The translations under genes were made by a program, and so were the position numbers. From the NCBI GenBank assembly GCA_947473475.1, contig CANJBZ010000005.1, forward strand, positions 1 through 64,000: a stretch of 64,000 nt of DNA, written 5' to 3'. Shown here piece after piece: positions 9,461-18,582 of the stretch (positions within the stretch are counted from its first letter, which is position 1; each line of letters opens with the position of its first letter). The notes under the pieces were generated by a model. It did no database searches. It was not told where the DNA came from and saw only the letters and a program-made list of their open reading frames with translations. The DNA comes from Alphaproteobacteria bacterium. GTDB lineage: Bacteria; Pseudomonadota; Alphaproteobacteria; Micropepsales; Micropepsaceae.

Positions 9461-9877
9461 ATGATCGGCAAGGCCTCCAAAAGTCCGCTGTCCGAGGCGA
9501 CACGCACCCGGCTGGATCAGCTTCGCCACAAGCTTCTGACCCTGCACAAATTGCTGCTGGACGGAGAGCGCACGGCGTATGAGCGCGACCATGGACGCCA
9601 GACAGCCGGTGGGATGCTGCAACTGCTCATCAATCACGAGCAATTCGCCTGGCTGCGGCGTATTTCGGAAATTATCGTGCGGGTCGACGAAATCCTGGAA
9701 GATGACGATCCGTCTTCGCCGACCAACGCGGCAATCTTGATGACGCAAGCCCGCGCGCTTCTGATGCAAGCCGAAAACGGCGACGAGTTCGCGCAGAAAT
9801 ACAACGCCGCGCTGCAGGGCCAACCCGGCGCTGTTCTGGTGCATAAGGACGTCGCGGGCATCCTCAGCGACGGCTAA
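9461..9877 (+). CDS. Conserved hypothetical protein
   Basis: 138-residue soluble, mostly helical protein that I cannot assign to a named family. The ATG at 9461 follows GCGAGGACAC, a reasonable ribosome-binding site, so I prefer it to an upstream in-frame start at 9380. Notable segments are RLDQLRHKLLTLHKLLLDGERTAYE and a short acidic stretch ILEDDDPSS. There is no signal peptide or membrane segment. A family-A palindromic repeat begins 26 bp after the stop. Confidence 0.6.
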   Translation: MIGKASKSPLSEATRTRLDQLRHKLLTLHKLLLDGERTAYERDHGRQTAGGMLQLLINHEQFAWLRRISEIIVRVDEILEDDDPSSPTNAAILMTQARALLMQAENGDEFAQKYNAALQGQPGAVLVHKDVAGILSDG

Positions 9878-9903
9878 GGGTTAACCGGTCCCCGGCGAAC
9901 GCC

Positions 9904-10007
9904 AGAGCATGATCCGTTCAAAAGGAATCGGATCATGCTCTAGATGCCTTAGTTTGTCGCGCAATCTAACGGCGAACCGGCATCCACTTCGCCGGATTGC
10001 GCTCTAG
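9904..10007 (+). repeat. Family-A palindromic intergenic repeat, copy 1
   Basis: About 104 bp made of two hairpins. The first has arms AGAGCATGATCCG and CGGATCATGCTCT; the second runs from GCGCAATCTAAC to GGATTGCGCTCTAG around a centre containing GGCGAACCGG and CACTTCGCCGG. The same element recurs at 14873-14978 (inverted) and 23346-23447. Confidence 0.85.
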
Positions 10008-10151
10008 GCTTCCGCCGGCCACCCTGCGGCCCTGGCACGCCGTTAACTATCTTTTCCAGCTTCAAGGCGATGCGGGCATCGATTGGGGCAGCGTTGGACC
10101 TTGTACAAATTCGCGATAGGGTTCCAACGGGGAATGGGTTGGGAGGATCGA

Positions 10152-10931
10152 ATGATCCCGAATTATAAACGGGGCATCGTGGGGAGTCTGCTTGTCGCCG
10201 GGGCGATGGCGGCAGTGCCGGTGAACGCTGAGACGGTTCTCGAGCAAGGCGCCGAGCATCGCTATCAGCTCGATTTCCACGTGCCGGATGCCGCGCTGCA
10301 GAAAATGCTGCCGAGCGGATGGGTGCCTCAAGTAGCCGCCATGGGGCCGGCGAAAGACGCCAATATCCGCATGATCTTTATCGACCGGATCAATGTCGTG
10401 GGTACCGACGGGAAGCCGGTTGGACGCGGCACCTCGCGCATGGCCTATCTCGCCGTTCCGGTGAAGCAGGCTGCCGGCGATATGACGGGGCAGATCATTA
10501 TTGCCGGTCTCACCGACAATGCCGCCGATGCGCCTGGTCCGTTCGGCGTTTATCAATACGCGCCCAATGCCAAGATGACCCGCACCGTCAGCGCGTCGGG
10601 TGGCGTTGCGACCAGCGAAGAGGATTGGGATTTCAGCGCGCCGTCCGGCGAGCGCATGCAGGTGCATGTGAAATACGAACACGCCGCCACGAACAAGGGC
10701 GGCGGCGATGTGAAATTCTTCAATCCGTCGGATCCTTCCAAATATCAGATATTCCGCACCGAACAGGGCACCGACATCACGCGCAACGTAACCACCACGC
10801 CACCCGACCGCGTGAAGGAGTTCTCCTATCGCGCGGGCGGCGGACGTATCGCCGCGTTGTTCGACGGGACGGAAAAGGTTCTGAGCTGGGATTCACAGCC
10901 GTTTTACAACCGCACCGTGATCCAACCATAA
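10152..10931 (+). CDS. Secreted protein of unknown function
   Basis: 259 residues with a Sec signal peptide (MIPNYKRGIVG then a hydrophobic stretch, predicted cleavage after VNA before ETV). The ATG at 10152 is preceded by GGGAGGA, which decides the start. The mature part is a ~230-residue beta-rich domain (RYQLDFHVPDAALQKMLPSGWVPQ, FIDRINVVGTDGKP) that faintly recalls acetoacetate-decarboxylase-like folds, but I would not assign an activity. It ends 20 bp before the secreted alpha/beta hydrolase gene, so the two are probably one operon. Confidence 0.6.
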   Translation: MIPNYKRGIVGSLLVAGAMAAVPVNAETVLEQGAEHRYQLDFHVPDAALQKMLPSGWVPQVAAMGPAKDANIRMIFIDRINVVGTDGKPVGRGTSRMAYLAVPVKQAAGDMTGQIIIAGLTDNAADAPGPFGVYQYAPNAKMTRTVSASGGVATSEEDWDFSAPSGERMQVHVKYEHAATNKGGGDVKFFNPSDPSKYQIFRTEQGTDITRNVTTTPPDRVKEFSYRAGGGRIAALFDGTEKVLSWDSQPFYNRTVIQP

Positions 10932-10951
10932 AAACATAAGGGAGAAGGATC

Positions 10952-12280
10952 ATGCGCCGCATTGCATCGCATCTGGGATTTCTTCTATCGCTCGCGGTAT
11001 CGCCCGCTTTCGCCCAACAGCCCGATACTGTTCCGTGTCCGGACAATGTGGCGAAAATCGCCATCTGCTACGGCGGCAAACTGGAAACCGGCGCTTATGT
11101 ACTGGCCGCCATGCCGAAAAGCTGGAACGGCGTGCTTGTCGTGTTTGCGCATGGCGGACCGTCGCTGGAACCGGCCAAGCCCGACAGCAGCAAGGGCGAT
11201 CTGACCAAATATGCCGCCGAAGTGGAACGCGGCTTTGCCTGGGTCGCCTCCTCCTATCGCCGTGAAGGCTATGGCGTGCAGATGGCGGCGGACGACACCG
11301 AGGACGCGCGGAAATTCTTCATCGCCCGCATCGCCAAGCCCAAGCGCACGCTGCTTCACGGCGCGTCCTATGGCGGGCTGGTCGCGACGAAACTGATCGA
11401 GAAATACGCGAAGAATGCTGACGGCACGCTCAATTACGATGGCGTCTTCCTAAACAGCGGCCTCGTTTCTGGTTCGGCGGTCGGCTACGAATTCCGCGCC
11501 GATCTGCGCGCCGTCTATCAATATTATTGCAAGAACCTGCCGCGTGCCGGCGAGCCGCAATATCCGTTGTGGAAAGGAATCGCCGCCGAATCGAAAATGA
11601 CGGCCAAGGAATTGGAAGCGCGCGTGGACGAATGCACCGGTGTGACCAAGCCCGCGGCAATGCGCACGGATCAGCAGAAGCAGAACCTTGCGAACATTAT
11701 CGGGGTGATGGGTTTCTCACCCGCCAGGCTGGTGAGTCACCTGCAAGCCGCGGCGTTCATCTTCCGCGACATCGACCAGCGGATCGCGAACGGCAAACCC
11801 GCTTTCACCAATGTCGGCATTCGCTATCGCGGCTCAGCGGACGATGCCGCGCTCAACAGCGGTGTGGCGCGTTTCGAGGCCGACCGAGGCGCGCGCGAGG
11901 CCCTGAAAGCCGATGGGCAGCCGACAGGTGCGCTACCTATCCCCATGGTGGCGATTCATTCCATCAACGATCCGCAAGTGGTGGTGGAAGTTGCGTCGAT
12001 GTGGCGCGACACGGTGCGGGCGGCGGGCAATGCCGACCGGCTCGTGCAGGCGTATACGGACGAAAATCAGCACACGGGCCAAAGCGCACCGGAAATCATC
12101 GGCGCTCTGGAAATGCTGATGCAGTGGATTGAAATGGACTTCAAACCGGATGCGTCGATCATCGCGGAAGCCTGCGAACAACTCCGCCCCGGCTTCGACG
12201 GCCCCTGCCGCTACCACCCCGACTTCCAGCCGAAGGCGTATGGCACGAAGTACTACACGCGTGACGCGGTAGCGCGGTGA
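10952..12280 (+). CDS. Secreted alpha/beta hydrolase
   Basis: 442 residues with a signal peptide (MRRIASHLGF, cleavage after AFA) and a GGGAGAAGG ribosome-binding site. The nucleophile elbow is GASYGG at ~residue 133. The oxyanion region is VFAHGGPS, and a late histidine (ENQHTGQ) may complete the triad. Two cysteine-containing N-terminal segments (VPCPDNVAKIAICYGG) suggest disulfides in the periplasm. Probably an esterase or peptidase-like enzyme of the periplasm, co-transcribed with the secreted protein upstream. Substrate unknown. Confidence 0.75.
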   Translation: MRRIASHLGFLLSLAVSPAFAQQPDTVPCPDNVAKIAICYGGKLETGAYVLAAMPKSWNGVLVVFAHGGPSLEPAKPDSSKGDLTKYAAEVERGFAWVASSYRREGYGVQMAADDTEDARKFFIARIAKPKRTLLHGASYGGLVATKLIEKYAKNADGTLNYDGVFLNSGLVSGSAVGYEFRADLRAVYQYYCKNLPRAGEPQYPLWKGIAAESKMTAKELEARVDECTGVTKPAAMRTDQQKQNLANIIGVMGFSPARLVSHLQAAAFIFRDIDQRIANGKPAFTNVGIRYRGSADDAALNSGVARFEADRGAREALKADGQPTGALPIPMVAIHSINDPQVVVEVASMWRDTVRAAGNADRLVQAYTDENQHTGQSAPEIIGALEMLMQWIEMDFKPDASIIAEACEQLRPGFDGPCRYHPDFQPKAYGTKYYTRDAVAR

Positions 12281-12502
12281 TTAATGAATGACCTCGCCAT
12301 CCTGTCCCCGGACGGCGAAATCACGCCCAGCCTCATGGCCTGCCGGCTGATCTGCCTTGGGCGTGCTCACACAGGGAGCCGGGAGGTTCGGCTCGTGCGC
12401 CACGGAAACATGCCTCAATGTGCGGTTCGTCGAGTCCAAGACACGCGGGCAATTCCTGGAAGTCGATTTCTCCGTTCAATCTGGCTCCGGAGTCAGGCGG
12501 CG

Positions 12503-13369
12503 TTACTTCGGCTTGCGGAAGCGGAACATGAATTGATCGTCCTGTTCGTGGGCGCGCATCGTGTGGGCATCGCCGGGCTTCGCGAGCACTTTGCTTTCGC
12601 CGTCGAACACGAAACCGGCCTTCAGAATTTCCGCCTTCGTGGCTTCCGGGTCGCCCCGGTGCAGCATCTGCGATTGCGTAAAGCCTGAACCGCTCTGCGC
12701 CACATAATCGCTTACCAGAAACACGCCGCCCGGCTTCAGCGCGTCGAAAACGCTCTTGTTCAACACCGCGATATCGTCGGCGTGATAGCCGCCGGTATTG
12801 TGCAGGTCGTGGTAATTCTGGGACGTCCACACCACATCGACCGGCTCGGGCGCCATCAGCTTTGACGGCGATTGCTTCAGCTCGCTGACATTGGCGTAGG
12901 CGGGATTGCTCGCAATCGCTTGCAGGCCGTCGGCCATGCCCATGTTGCCCATCTGGGCGCCCATCTGTCCGCCCATTGGCATGCCGCCGTTTTGGCCCAT
13001 GGCTCCGCCCATCGGCATCGATCCACCCATGGGCATAGCGCCTGTTGCGCCACCGGCCATGCCGCCGGCCATCGCCGGTGCGGCAGCGGTCGCATATACG
13101 TGCCCCTGCGGCCCAACCACTTTGCTGAGAAGGCGCGTGAAGTAGCCGCCGCCCGCGAGGAAATCGACAACCTTGTCGCCTGGTTTCACGCCCGCGAACG
13201 CAATCGACTCCGCGGGCTTGCGGTTGGCATCCCGCATCTTGTCGGCAACCGGCCGGCCGGCATCGTTGACGGCCGCGGTCACAAAGGGCGCCACCGTTTG
13301 GGCCTCGGCGGACGCGAAAAGCGCAGTCAGGGCGAGCGCAGTGGCGCCAAGAAGGAACGGACGCATCAT
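12503..13369 (-). CDS. Exported class I methyltransferase-like protein with Met/Gly-rich insert
   Basis: 288 residues. A signal peptide (MMRPFLLGATALALTALFASAEA) precedes a Rossmann methyltransferase-like domain. KPGDKVVDFLAGGGYFTRLLSKVVGPQGHVYA is the SAM-binding motif I region, and DVVWTSQNYHD and LKPGGVFLVSDYV match later motifs. Between motif I and the next strand sits a ~50-residue low-complexity insert made almost only of M, G and A with MPMGG repeats (residues ~99-148). Periplasmic methyltransferase-like proteins of this type are known from databases, but SAM is not expected in the periplasm, so the activity is uncertain. The Met-rich loop could bind Cu+; this is inference. Confidence 0.7.
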   Translation of the reverse strand: MMRPFLLGATALALTALFASAEAQTVAPFVTAAVNDAGRPVADKMRDANRKPAESIAFAGVKPGDKVVDFLAGGGYFTRLLSKVVGPQGHVYATAAAPAMAGGMAGGATGAMPMGGSMPMGGAMGQNGGMPMGGQMGAQMGNMGMADGLQAIASNPAYANVSELKQSPSKLMAPEPVDVVWTSQNYHDLHNTGGYHADDIAVLNKSVFDALKPGGVFLVSDYVAQSGSGFTQSQMLHRGDPEATKAEILKAGFVFDGESKVLAKPGDAHTMRAHEQDDQFMFRFRKPK

Positions 13370-13566
13370 CGTTTTTGCCTCATTTGTCTTTGTGCCACGC
13401 TAACACATTTGCGGCGCTCACCGAATGGGCCGCCGCCGGGGTAAGCACCGCAGCTTGGCAAACCGAGCGCGATTGCGATCGGCACCGGGGCCACATCTTC
13501 GTCGCGCACGTCGAAGAACCGTTACTTCCCAAAAGGGGACGGACGCTCCTCCGCTTGATCGGCGCC

Positions 13567-13603
13567 ATTAGGGAATACTTAAAAATAACTAGGTAATCCT
13601 AAT
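13567..13603. promoter_or_regulatory. AT-rich dyad before the AraC-type gene
   Basis: ATTAGG (13567-13572) and CCTAAT (13598-13603) form an inverted pair about 25 bp apart in a clearly AT-rich stretch just upstream of the AraC-type regulator start. It could be a promoter or an autoregulatory operator. No functional proof. Confidence 0.3.
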
Positions 13604-13621
13604 GACATTGAACTGTGGGTT

Positions 13622-14692
13622 GTGCGTTCTTCCGTTCTCCGGGGTATCATAGTGGGTGTTGCGTACAGCGTTGCCGGCGGCATCAAGAACTACCCGCTGG
13701 ACGGGTTTCCGGCGGTCCGGGCAGATCTCCCGGAAGAAGCGGAAGACAGCATCCGCCGCATATACGGCGCCCGGCATGTCGAATTTCCGGCGCAGTGCAG
13801 CACGGTAAGCGTCCACGCGAATCATTGGGCCTCGGCGAATCTCGCTATCTCCTATTGCCATTATGAGACTTCCGCGCGGGCGGAATTTCCCGAAGCCAGC
13901 TTCGTCAGGCTGCAACTGCCGCTTTCAGGGGAGACTCAGGCTCGGGTTGGCCGCGAATGGCGGCCAATCACCAGCGATCTCAACTGCGTCATACCGGCCG
14001 AGACAACGCTTCTAAACAACTTTCCCGCGCATTATCGGCAGCTCGTCCTCCGCTTGGAAACGGACGCGCTCACCGCCAAACTTGCAGCGATGCTTGGCGC
14101 GCCACCGACTCAAAAGCTGGAACTCGAGCGAGCTGTGCGGTTAAGCCAACTATCGCTTCTTCAGCGTACCCTGCTGTTCCTTATCGGTGAGCTTGATGGG
14201 CCAGATTCCTCGCTCCCCCCTGTGGTTCTCGCGGAGTTGGAGCAATCCATCCTCGTGGCGTTCTTATGCGGCACACCGCACAATTATTCGTCCCTTCTGA
14301 ACGACAGTCCTGCCACGCCTTCAAGCCGTCAGGTTCGTCTGGCGGAAGAATACATAACCGGCCATTGGCAGGAACCGATCACCATTGAATCGCTGGCACG
14401 CGAAACGCAGGTCAGCGCAAGAACGCTGTTTCATCATTTCAAGCAAAGCCGCGGACAAACCCCGATGGAATTCTTGAAGCAGATCCGCCTGCTTCATGCC
14501 CGCGACATGCTGTTGGACACCGGCCGGGAAACATCGGTGTCGGCGGCGGCACGCGCCTGCGGTTTCGGCAATCTCGGCCACTTCGCAAAAGACTATGGCA
14601 AGCGCTTTGGCGAACGTCCGTCCGAAACACGCAAGCGCGTCGCGGCGGCCGCGCCGCAGCCGTCGCCCGCGCGTAGCGGTATTCAGGATTAA
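13622..14692 (+). CDS. AraC-family transcriptional regulator
   Basis: 356 residues. The N-terminal ~220 residues form an AraC-binding-like ligand domain (FVRLQLPLSGETQARVGREW, NCVIPAETTLLNNFPAHYRQLVLRL). The C-terminal ~100 residues are two helix-turn-helix motifs: ITIESLARETQVSARTLFHHFKQ, then ARDMLLDTGR and ACGFGNLGHFAKDYGKRFGERPSE. It probably senses a small molecule and controls nearby or distant catabolic genes; no obvious partner operon adjoins it. The start at GTG 13622 is provisional. An Ala/Pro-rich C-terminal tail follows the DNA-binding domain. Confidence 0.85.
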   Translation: MRSSVLRGIIVGVAYSVAGGIKNYPLDGFPAVRADLPEEAEDSIRRIYGARHVEFPAQCSTVSVHANHWASANLAISYCHYETSARAEFPEASFVRLQLPLSGETQARVGREWRPITSDLNCVIPAETTLLNNFPAHYRQLVLRLETDALTAKLAAMLGAPPTQKLELERAVRLSQLSLLQRTLLFLIGELDGPDSSLPPVVLAELEQSILVAFLCGTPHNYSSLLNDSPATPSSRQVRLAEEYITGHWQEPITIESLARETQVSARTLFHHFKQSRGQTPMEFLKQIRLLHARDMLLDTGRETSVSAAARACGFGNLGHFAKDYGKRFGERPSETRKRVAAAAPQPSPARSGIQD

Positions 14693-14872
14693 CCGGCACG
14701 CTGCTCAAAAGAGAGCTGGATCAAAGGCCGTTGGTATAAGCAGAATTGTCTTGTGAGAAGGTCTCAAGCTGTCGCCGCAAAGGGCCGACGCGGGAGTGCG
14801 CTGCGGCGGTAGACAGCGGCGCCTCTGGCTGAATCCGGGCCGCTGTCTTCCGTGCTCCGCAAGCTGCTCGTC

Positions 14873-14978
14873 TTAGAGCGCAATCCGGCGAAGTGGACGC
14901 CGGTTCGCCGGTAAATTGCGCGGCAATTCAAGGAATCTAGAGCATGACCCGATTCATTTTGATCGGATCATGCTCTAG
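14873..14978 (-). repeat. Family-A palindromic repeat, copy 2 (inverted)
   Basis: Same two-hairpin element as at 9904 but in the opposite orientation. Its last bases (CTCTAG) overlap the TAG stop codon of the minus-strand globin-coupled chemoreceptor (14975-14977), so the element directly abuts the C-terminal coding end. Confidence 0.85.
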
Positions 14979-16537
14979 AATTCTTTCCAGTCGTGTGTCT
15001 CGGCGTTGGGCGCCAATGCCAATGCAGCCGCGCCACTGGAACGGCCTCGTGCCGTCGCACGTGTCCGCGCAGGGGCGGGACGTAAAGACTTCTTAGTGAC
15101 AGGCGCCGCGGTTTCAAACGTGTCCTGTGCCGCGCTCCATGCAGGTCTTGCCCCGGCCACTTTGAACATGGACACGAGCTTGCTCAGTTCCTGCGTTTCC
15201 TTGGCAAGCACGCGCGATGCCGCCGTGCTTTGTTCCACCATCGCGGCATTCTGTTGCGTCACCTGGTCCATTTCACCGACCGCGGCGTTGACCTCGTCCA
15301 CGCCCGATGCTTGCTGTTGCACGGCCAAGGACATTTCTCCGACGAGACTGCTGACCGCGGAGACACCCTCGACAATGTGCTTCAATGCGTCTCCGGACGC
15401 TCCCACGGACTTCACGCCCGCGGCCACGTGCTCGCTTGAGGTCTTGATCAACTGCTTGATCTCGCGCGCCGCACCACTGGAGCGTTGCGCAAGCGCGCGC
15501 ACTTCACTGGCGACCACCGCGAAACCTTTCCCCGCGTCTCCCGCGCGTGCCGCCTCAACGCCGGCGTTAAGCGCGAGAAGGTTGGTCTGAAAAGCAATTT
15601 CATCGATCACGCCGATGATGTCGGTAATTTGCTTGGAGGATTGTTCAATCTGCCCCATCGCCGTGACAGCGGCTTTGACGACCGTCCCGCCGGTTTCGGC
15701 AGCCGATTTCGCGCCCGCCACCAATTTGCTGGCCTCTATCGCGTTTTGCGCGGTTCTTTTGAGGGTCGTGGTGATCTCTTCAAGAGCGGCCGCGGTTTCT
15801 TCCAGGCTGGCCGCTTGCTGTTCGGTCCGGCGCGAGAGGTCGTCAGCTGCATTGGAAATTTCGCGCACACCATTGCTGATGCCCGATGTGCTCGTCAGAA
15901 CCGCGGAAAGGGTTTCTTCGAGGTGCGCACTCGCGCCGTTGAAATCTTCTTTGAGCTTTGCGAAGGGACCTATCAATTCCTCTGAAATGCGGTAGGTCAG
16001 GTCGCCTTTCGCCATCGCGCCCAAGCCGGTGCCGATGCAGTTGACGATCACATCTTGTTCTACCGCGTCGAGGTAGGCGCCAATTGCCAGATCCATATCG
16101 AGCAGCACGGCGGTATTGATGGACGACACGATGCGCCGCAGACGCCATGGCGTCCAATGATACCGCTTGATGGCAATAGCGACGAGCTGGTTCAGAACGT
16201 ATTTGTAGCCGCCGATGTACCAGCGCGGCTCCAGACCGATCCGCTTGTGCGCGAGGCCGATCCGGTGAATGCTTTCCATATAGGCAGGATCGAACGTGCC
16301 GGAGAAAAGGCGCTCCCAGTGCGACCGCTGGGCTTGCTTCAAGCGATCGGTGTTTGAACCGATCAATTTCGCCAGCGACGGCTCTGTGGCGAGGTGCCGG
16401 TAAAAGCCGTCCAGTACGCCGCCCAATTTCGGCGCCAGCACGGACCAGAATTGGCGTAGAGTATCGCGAACGTCGTCCGACACTTCAACAAAGCGAAGGC
16501 GTGCGTCTCTGTCGGCATTGTCTCCTGCGTTGGCCAT
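14975..16537 (-). CDS. Globin-coupled chemoreceptor (soluble aerotaxis-type MCP)
   Basis: 520 residues, no membrane segment. Residues ~10-165 form a protoglobin/HemAT-type sensor with the probable proximal haem ligand His97 in [21 protein letters not shown]-like linker (~170-215) is followed by an MA signalling domain with the conserved tip [35 protein letters not shown]. The C-terminus DWKEF fits the xWxxF pentapeptide that tethers CheR/CheB. It likely senses O2 (or another gas ligand) and signals to CheA/CheW, which are not in the window. An AAAGGA site lies upstream of the start. It is followed by a family-A repeat that supplies part of the stop codon. Confidence 0.9.
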   Translation of the reverse strand: MANAGDNADRDARLRFVEVSDDVRDTLRQFWSVLAPKLGGVLDGFYRHLATEPSLAKLIGSNTDRLKQAQRSHWERLFSGTFDPAYMESIHRIGLAHKRIGLEPRWYIGGYKYVLNQLVAIAIKRYHWTPWRLRRIVSSINTAVLLDMDLAIGAYLDAVEQDVIVNCIGTGLGAMAKGDLTYRISEELIGPFAKLKEDFNGASAHLEETLSAVLTSTSGISNGVREISNAADDLSRRTEQQAASLEETAAALEEITTTLKRTAQNAIEASKLVAGAKSAAETGGTVVKAAVTAMGQIEQSSKQITDIIGVIDEIAFQTNLLALNAGVEAARAGDAGKGFAVVASEVRALAQRSSGAAREIKQLIKTSSEHVAAGVKSVGASGDALKHIVEGVSAVSSLVGEMSLAVQQQASGVDEVNAAVGEMDQVTQQNAAMVEQSTAASRVLAKETQELSKLVSMFKVAGARPAWSAAQDTFETAAPVTKKSLRPAPARTRATARGRSSGAAALALAPNAETHDWKEF

Positions 16538-16719
16538 TCGAAATGATCCTTTGGTTATCTCAACCGCTGCCCCAATTCACTCCTTTCTACATAGTTTCGT
16601 TTAAGCAAATCATAACTATGACAATTGTGATGCTTACCTAGCGCAAAGCCCGTGAAGAAAAGCGCGCGTATTACGCCGATGAAACACGCAGCTTGTCGTT
16701 CGCATTGCATGTTCGCGTC

Positions 16720-18564
16720 TTAGAACTCCTCGAATTCGCTGCTCGGGCTCAATGCCGTATTGCCGACGACACTGAGACCCGGCGATGATCGCCGCTTCAT
16801 CTGCGCGTTCTTCTGCGGGATCGCGTCCCGCTTGTTCCCTGCAAGACTTGCCCTGGGTTGATAGCCGGCGGTCTTGAAGCGCCCCACCAAGTCCATCAAC
16901 TCGTCCGATTGATTCGTCAGAGCTCGGCTTGCCGCGGTCGCTTGTTCCACCATCGCGGCATTTTGCTGTGTGCTCTGGTCCATGAGATTGACCGCGGCAT
17001 TGATCTCGCCGATGGCCCGCGATTCTTCTCCGGAAGATGCGGCTATCTGTGCAATCAAATCGGTCACCTCCGATACCCTGCCGGCAATCGTCGTAAGCAC
17101 GGAGCCGGATTCGCCAACCAGTCTGACCCCGGTCTGCACGTGGGTGGCGCTGTCGGAAATCAAGTTTTTGATCTCGTTGGCGGCGACGGACGAACGCTGG
17201 GCGAGGGCGCGAACCTCGGTGGCGACCACCGCGAAGCCCCGGCCTGCATCACCAGCACGCGCTGCTTCGATGCCGGCGTTCAATGCCAAAAGGTTGGTTT
17301 GAAATGCAATCTCGTCGATAACACCGATGATCTGCGAGATTTGCTTCGATGAACTGCTGATCTGGCCCATGGCAACGATAGCTTCGTTCATCACGCGGCC
17401 GCCCTCCTCGGCTTGGCTCTGAGCGTGCTTGACCGCGCTGTCCGCTTCCTTTGCGCCTTGCGCGGACTTGCGAACGGTCGCCGTGATTTCCTCCAATGCT
17501 GCCGCCGTCTCCTCAAGGCTTGCGGCCTGGTGCTCCGTGCGGCCCGAAAGATCGTCCGCGGCCTGACTGATTTCCCCCGCTCCGGAGCGAATTACCCCTG
17601 TGCTGGCGACAACCGTCTGCATCGCCGCTCCAAGCCGCTCGACAGCCGTGTTGAAGTCTTTGCGGAGACTTTCATATTCACCGGCAAATTTCGTCTCCAC
17701 GTGCGTGGTCAAGTCGCCTTCCGACAAACGTCCGAGACATTGACCCAGCGTGGAGACTACGAGCGAGGTTTCTTCCCGCGCGACATTGAGGGCGATTGCT
17801 CCGTCCTTGAAGTGCTGTACCGCCGCCGCCATCAGGCCGATCTCATCCGCGTGGTCGTGCCCCGGCACGGCGATGGTGGTGTCGCCTTTCGCAAGCGCAT
17901 TCATCGCCTGCGTCATGCGGACCAGCGGGCTGACAACGATGCGGCGCATGCCGGCGAACAGGCCGAGCACAAAGCAAAGCGAAATCATCAAGGCGCCGAT
18001 CATCAGGTAAACGGACAAGCTCGCCTCGCGAGTGCCCTTTTCATTGATTGCGTGAACACTCTTCTCGAACACGTCGGCCACGTGGTCGAGCGAACCCTCG
18101 AGCATCTCGAACTGCTTCATGAAGCCGGGCAGCGCGGCATAGGCGCCCGCGGGATCGCGCCCCGCCAGCTCGATCATCTGTTGGGCAGACGCCATATAGG
18201 ATTTCACCGGCTCATCGATGGCCTTCAGCGCGTCTCGTTCCTCGGCGGAATCCGCAAGATCTGCTTCGGTCGCTAAGTCCTTCATGAAGCCTTCCGAATT
18301 CTCGCGAAGACTTGCGGCGACTTCCTCCAGTTTGACCTGCGAACGAACATCCATGGATGTCAGCGCCGACATTACATCGGCGTGGATGGCATCGTGCAGC
18401 ATGTCGGCGTGTACTTGCGCCCGAACCATGGCGGCACTGCTTCTCTGCTGTGTCAGATCGTCCGAAAGCGTGACTGCCGCCCACATGCCCACCACGCCGC
18501 ACAAGGCGATTGGGATCAGTACGGCAACACCGCCAATTGCGGCCTTCTGTGAAAGGTTCGTCAT
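16720..18564 (-). CDS. Methyl-accepting chemotaxis protein, membrane-bound
   Basis: 614 residues. One membrane segment near residues 8-32 and a second near 186-206 ([19 protein letters not shown]) flank a ~150-residue periplasmic helical domain with the conserved [13 protein letters not shown] stretch. HAMP domains and an MA signalling domain follow ([35 protein letters not shown]). The C-terminus is EFEEF, an aromatic pentapeptide-like tail. The gene begins 18 bp after the OprB porin stop, so the two should be one transcript; this hints that the receptor senses a solute entering through that porin. It is a paralogue of the receptor at 20075-21838. Confidence 0.9.
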   Translation of the reverse strand: MTNLSQKAAIGGVAVLIPIALCGVVGMWAAVTLSDDLTQQRSSAAMVRAQVHADMLHDAIHADVMSALTSMDVRSQVKLEEVAASLRENSEGFMKDLATEADLADSAEERDALKAIDEPVKSYMASAQQMIELAGRDPAGAYAALPGFMKQFEMLEGSLDHVADVFEKSVHAINEKGTREASLSVYLMIGALMISLCFVLGLFAGMRRIVVSPLVRMTQAMNALAKGDTTIAVPGHDHADEIGLMAAAVQHFKDGAIALNVAREETSLVVSTLGQCLGRLSEGDLTTHVETKFAGEYESLRKDFNTAVERLGAAMQTVVASTGVIRSGAGEISQAADDLSGRTEHQAASLEETAAALEEITATVRKSAQGAKEADSAVKHAQSQAEEGGRVMNEAIVAMGQISSSSKQISQIIGVIDEIAFQTNLLALNAGIEAARAGDAGRGFAVVATEVRALAQRSSVAANEIKNLISDSATHVQTGVRLVGESGSVLTTIAGRVSEVTDLIAQIAASSGEESRAIGEINAAVNLMDQSTQQNAAMVEQATAASRALTNQSDELMDLVGRFKTAGYQPRASLAGNKRDAIPQKNAQMKRRSSPGLSVVGNTALSPSSEFEEF

Positions 18565-18582
18565 TTTCCCTGCTCCTAAAGT

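Noticed and set aside
12281-12502. EF-hand-like remnant on the minus strand (NGEIDFQEL)
   Set aside because: Only one short loop-like stretch, no start codon and no second EF-hand; not enough to call a gene or pseudogene.
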